Below are positions 34,886 to 35,034 of a stretch of 35,034 nt of DNA, one piece after another; position 1 is the stretch's first letter, and the number at the start of each line of letters is the position of its first letter. A program made the translations under genes and the position numbers. The notes beneath the pieces were generated by a model. The model ran no database searches, was not told the origin of the DNA, and was given only the letters and a program-made list of their open reading frames with translations. Source of the stretch: Candidatus Omnitrophota bacterium (lineage in GTDB: Bacteria; Omnitrophota; Gorgyraeia; JAGLLT01); contig JAGLLT010000013.1 of NCBI GenBank assembly GCA_023140385.1, forward strand, positions 1-35,034, written 5' to 3'.

Positions 34886-35034
34886 TTAAGATAATAAGTT
34901 GTGTCTTGTTTTTATACTGCGGCTTTGACAGTGATAAAGATGTTTGAAGGGGAACGCGTGCTTTTACTTGACTTTTATATCAATAGGTGACCCCCTATGC
35001 TACATGCTTAATAAACTTCAAATTCATACAAGGA
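34886..35034. other. non-coding or decayed tail, nothing recognised
   Basis: No credible frame, RNA or promoter is seen. The word CAATAGGTGAC occurs here (near 34981-34991) and again near 34850, in the upstream part of the frame remnant, which suggests an old local duplication. Confidence 0.5.

Noticed and set aside
1-35034. CRISPR array, rRNA, restriction or toxin-antitoxin systems
   Set aside because: No regularly spaced repeats, rRNA signatures or matching protein families were seen.

Overview
The window reads as part of the chromosome of an uncultured Gram-negative bacterium. Every supported gene lies on the minus strand, the genes are packed with 4-17 nt overlaps or short gaps, and no ribosomal RNA, phage or plasmid module is present. 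A Kdo transferase (waaA) points to an LPS outer membrane. RNase Y, a glutaminyl-tRNA synthetase next to its own tRNA-Gln, a prepilin peptidase and large secreted GH2 glycosidases fit a lineage such as Omnitrophota (former OP3/PVC-related groups). The lineage is inference, not proof.

Layout, in the direction of transcription (high to low coordinates). 34.4-35.0 kb: decayed DNA holding a truncated REP-associated (RAYT/Y1) transposase carrying a small palindromic insertion, REP-like hairpins, and a short unidentified reading-frame remnant. 33.1-34.4 kb: a membrane-anchored TPR protein. 24.8-33.0 kb: an amino-acid array, ilvB-ilvH-ilvC-leuA (valine/leucine), then aroE-pilD-aroC-aroK (shikimate pathway with a prepilin peptidase inside it), read from a good sigma70-type promoter at 32991-33018. 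19.6-24.8 kb: dprA-topA-xerC-waaA (DNA uptake, topology, site-specific recombination, LPS core). 13.7-19.5 kb: two large exported GH2-family glycosidases that look like an accessory polysaccharide-use insert. 0.8-13.6 kb: 5-formyl-THF cyclo-ligase (consensus promoter, apparently leaderless), RNase Y, a YmdB-type phosphodiesterase, exonuclease VII (xseA, xseB), dxs, nadK, a four-subunit 2-oxoacid:ferredoxin oxidoreductase (delta-alpha-beta-gamma), gltX and glnS. 0-0.8 kb: a repeat-rich stretch with a small GIY-YIG nuclease ORF and tRNA-Gln(CUG).

The most unusual part is 1-700. An intact tRNA-Gln has its 5' end overlapped by a GIY-YIG nuclease ORF. On the other side of that ORF lies a broken second copy of the tRNA-Gln 5' half, interrupted in the D-loop and immediately after the anticodon by palindromic insertions. 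This could be a tRNA-targeting GIY-YIG element, or a tRNA duplication colonised by mobile palindromes. A similar small palindrome sits in frame inside the RAYT remnant. Other points of note: a ketol-acid reductoisomerase whose cofactor loop lacks the usual NADPH phosphate ligands, a GluRS lacking the usual zinc-binding insert, and self-complementary word repeats in several intergenic gaps.
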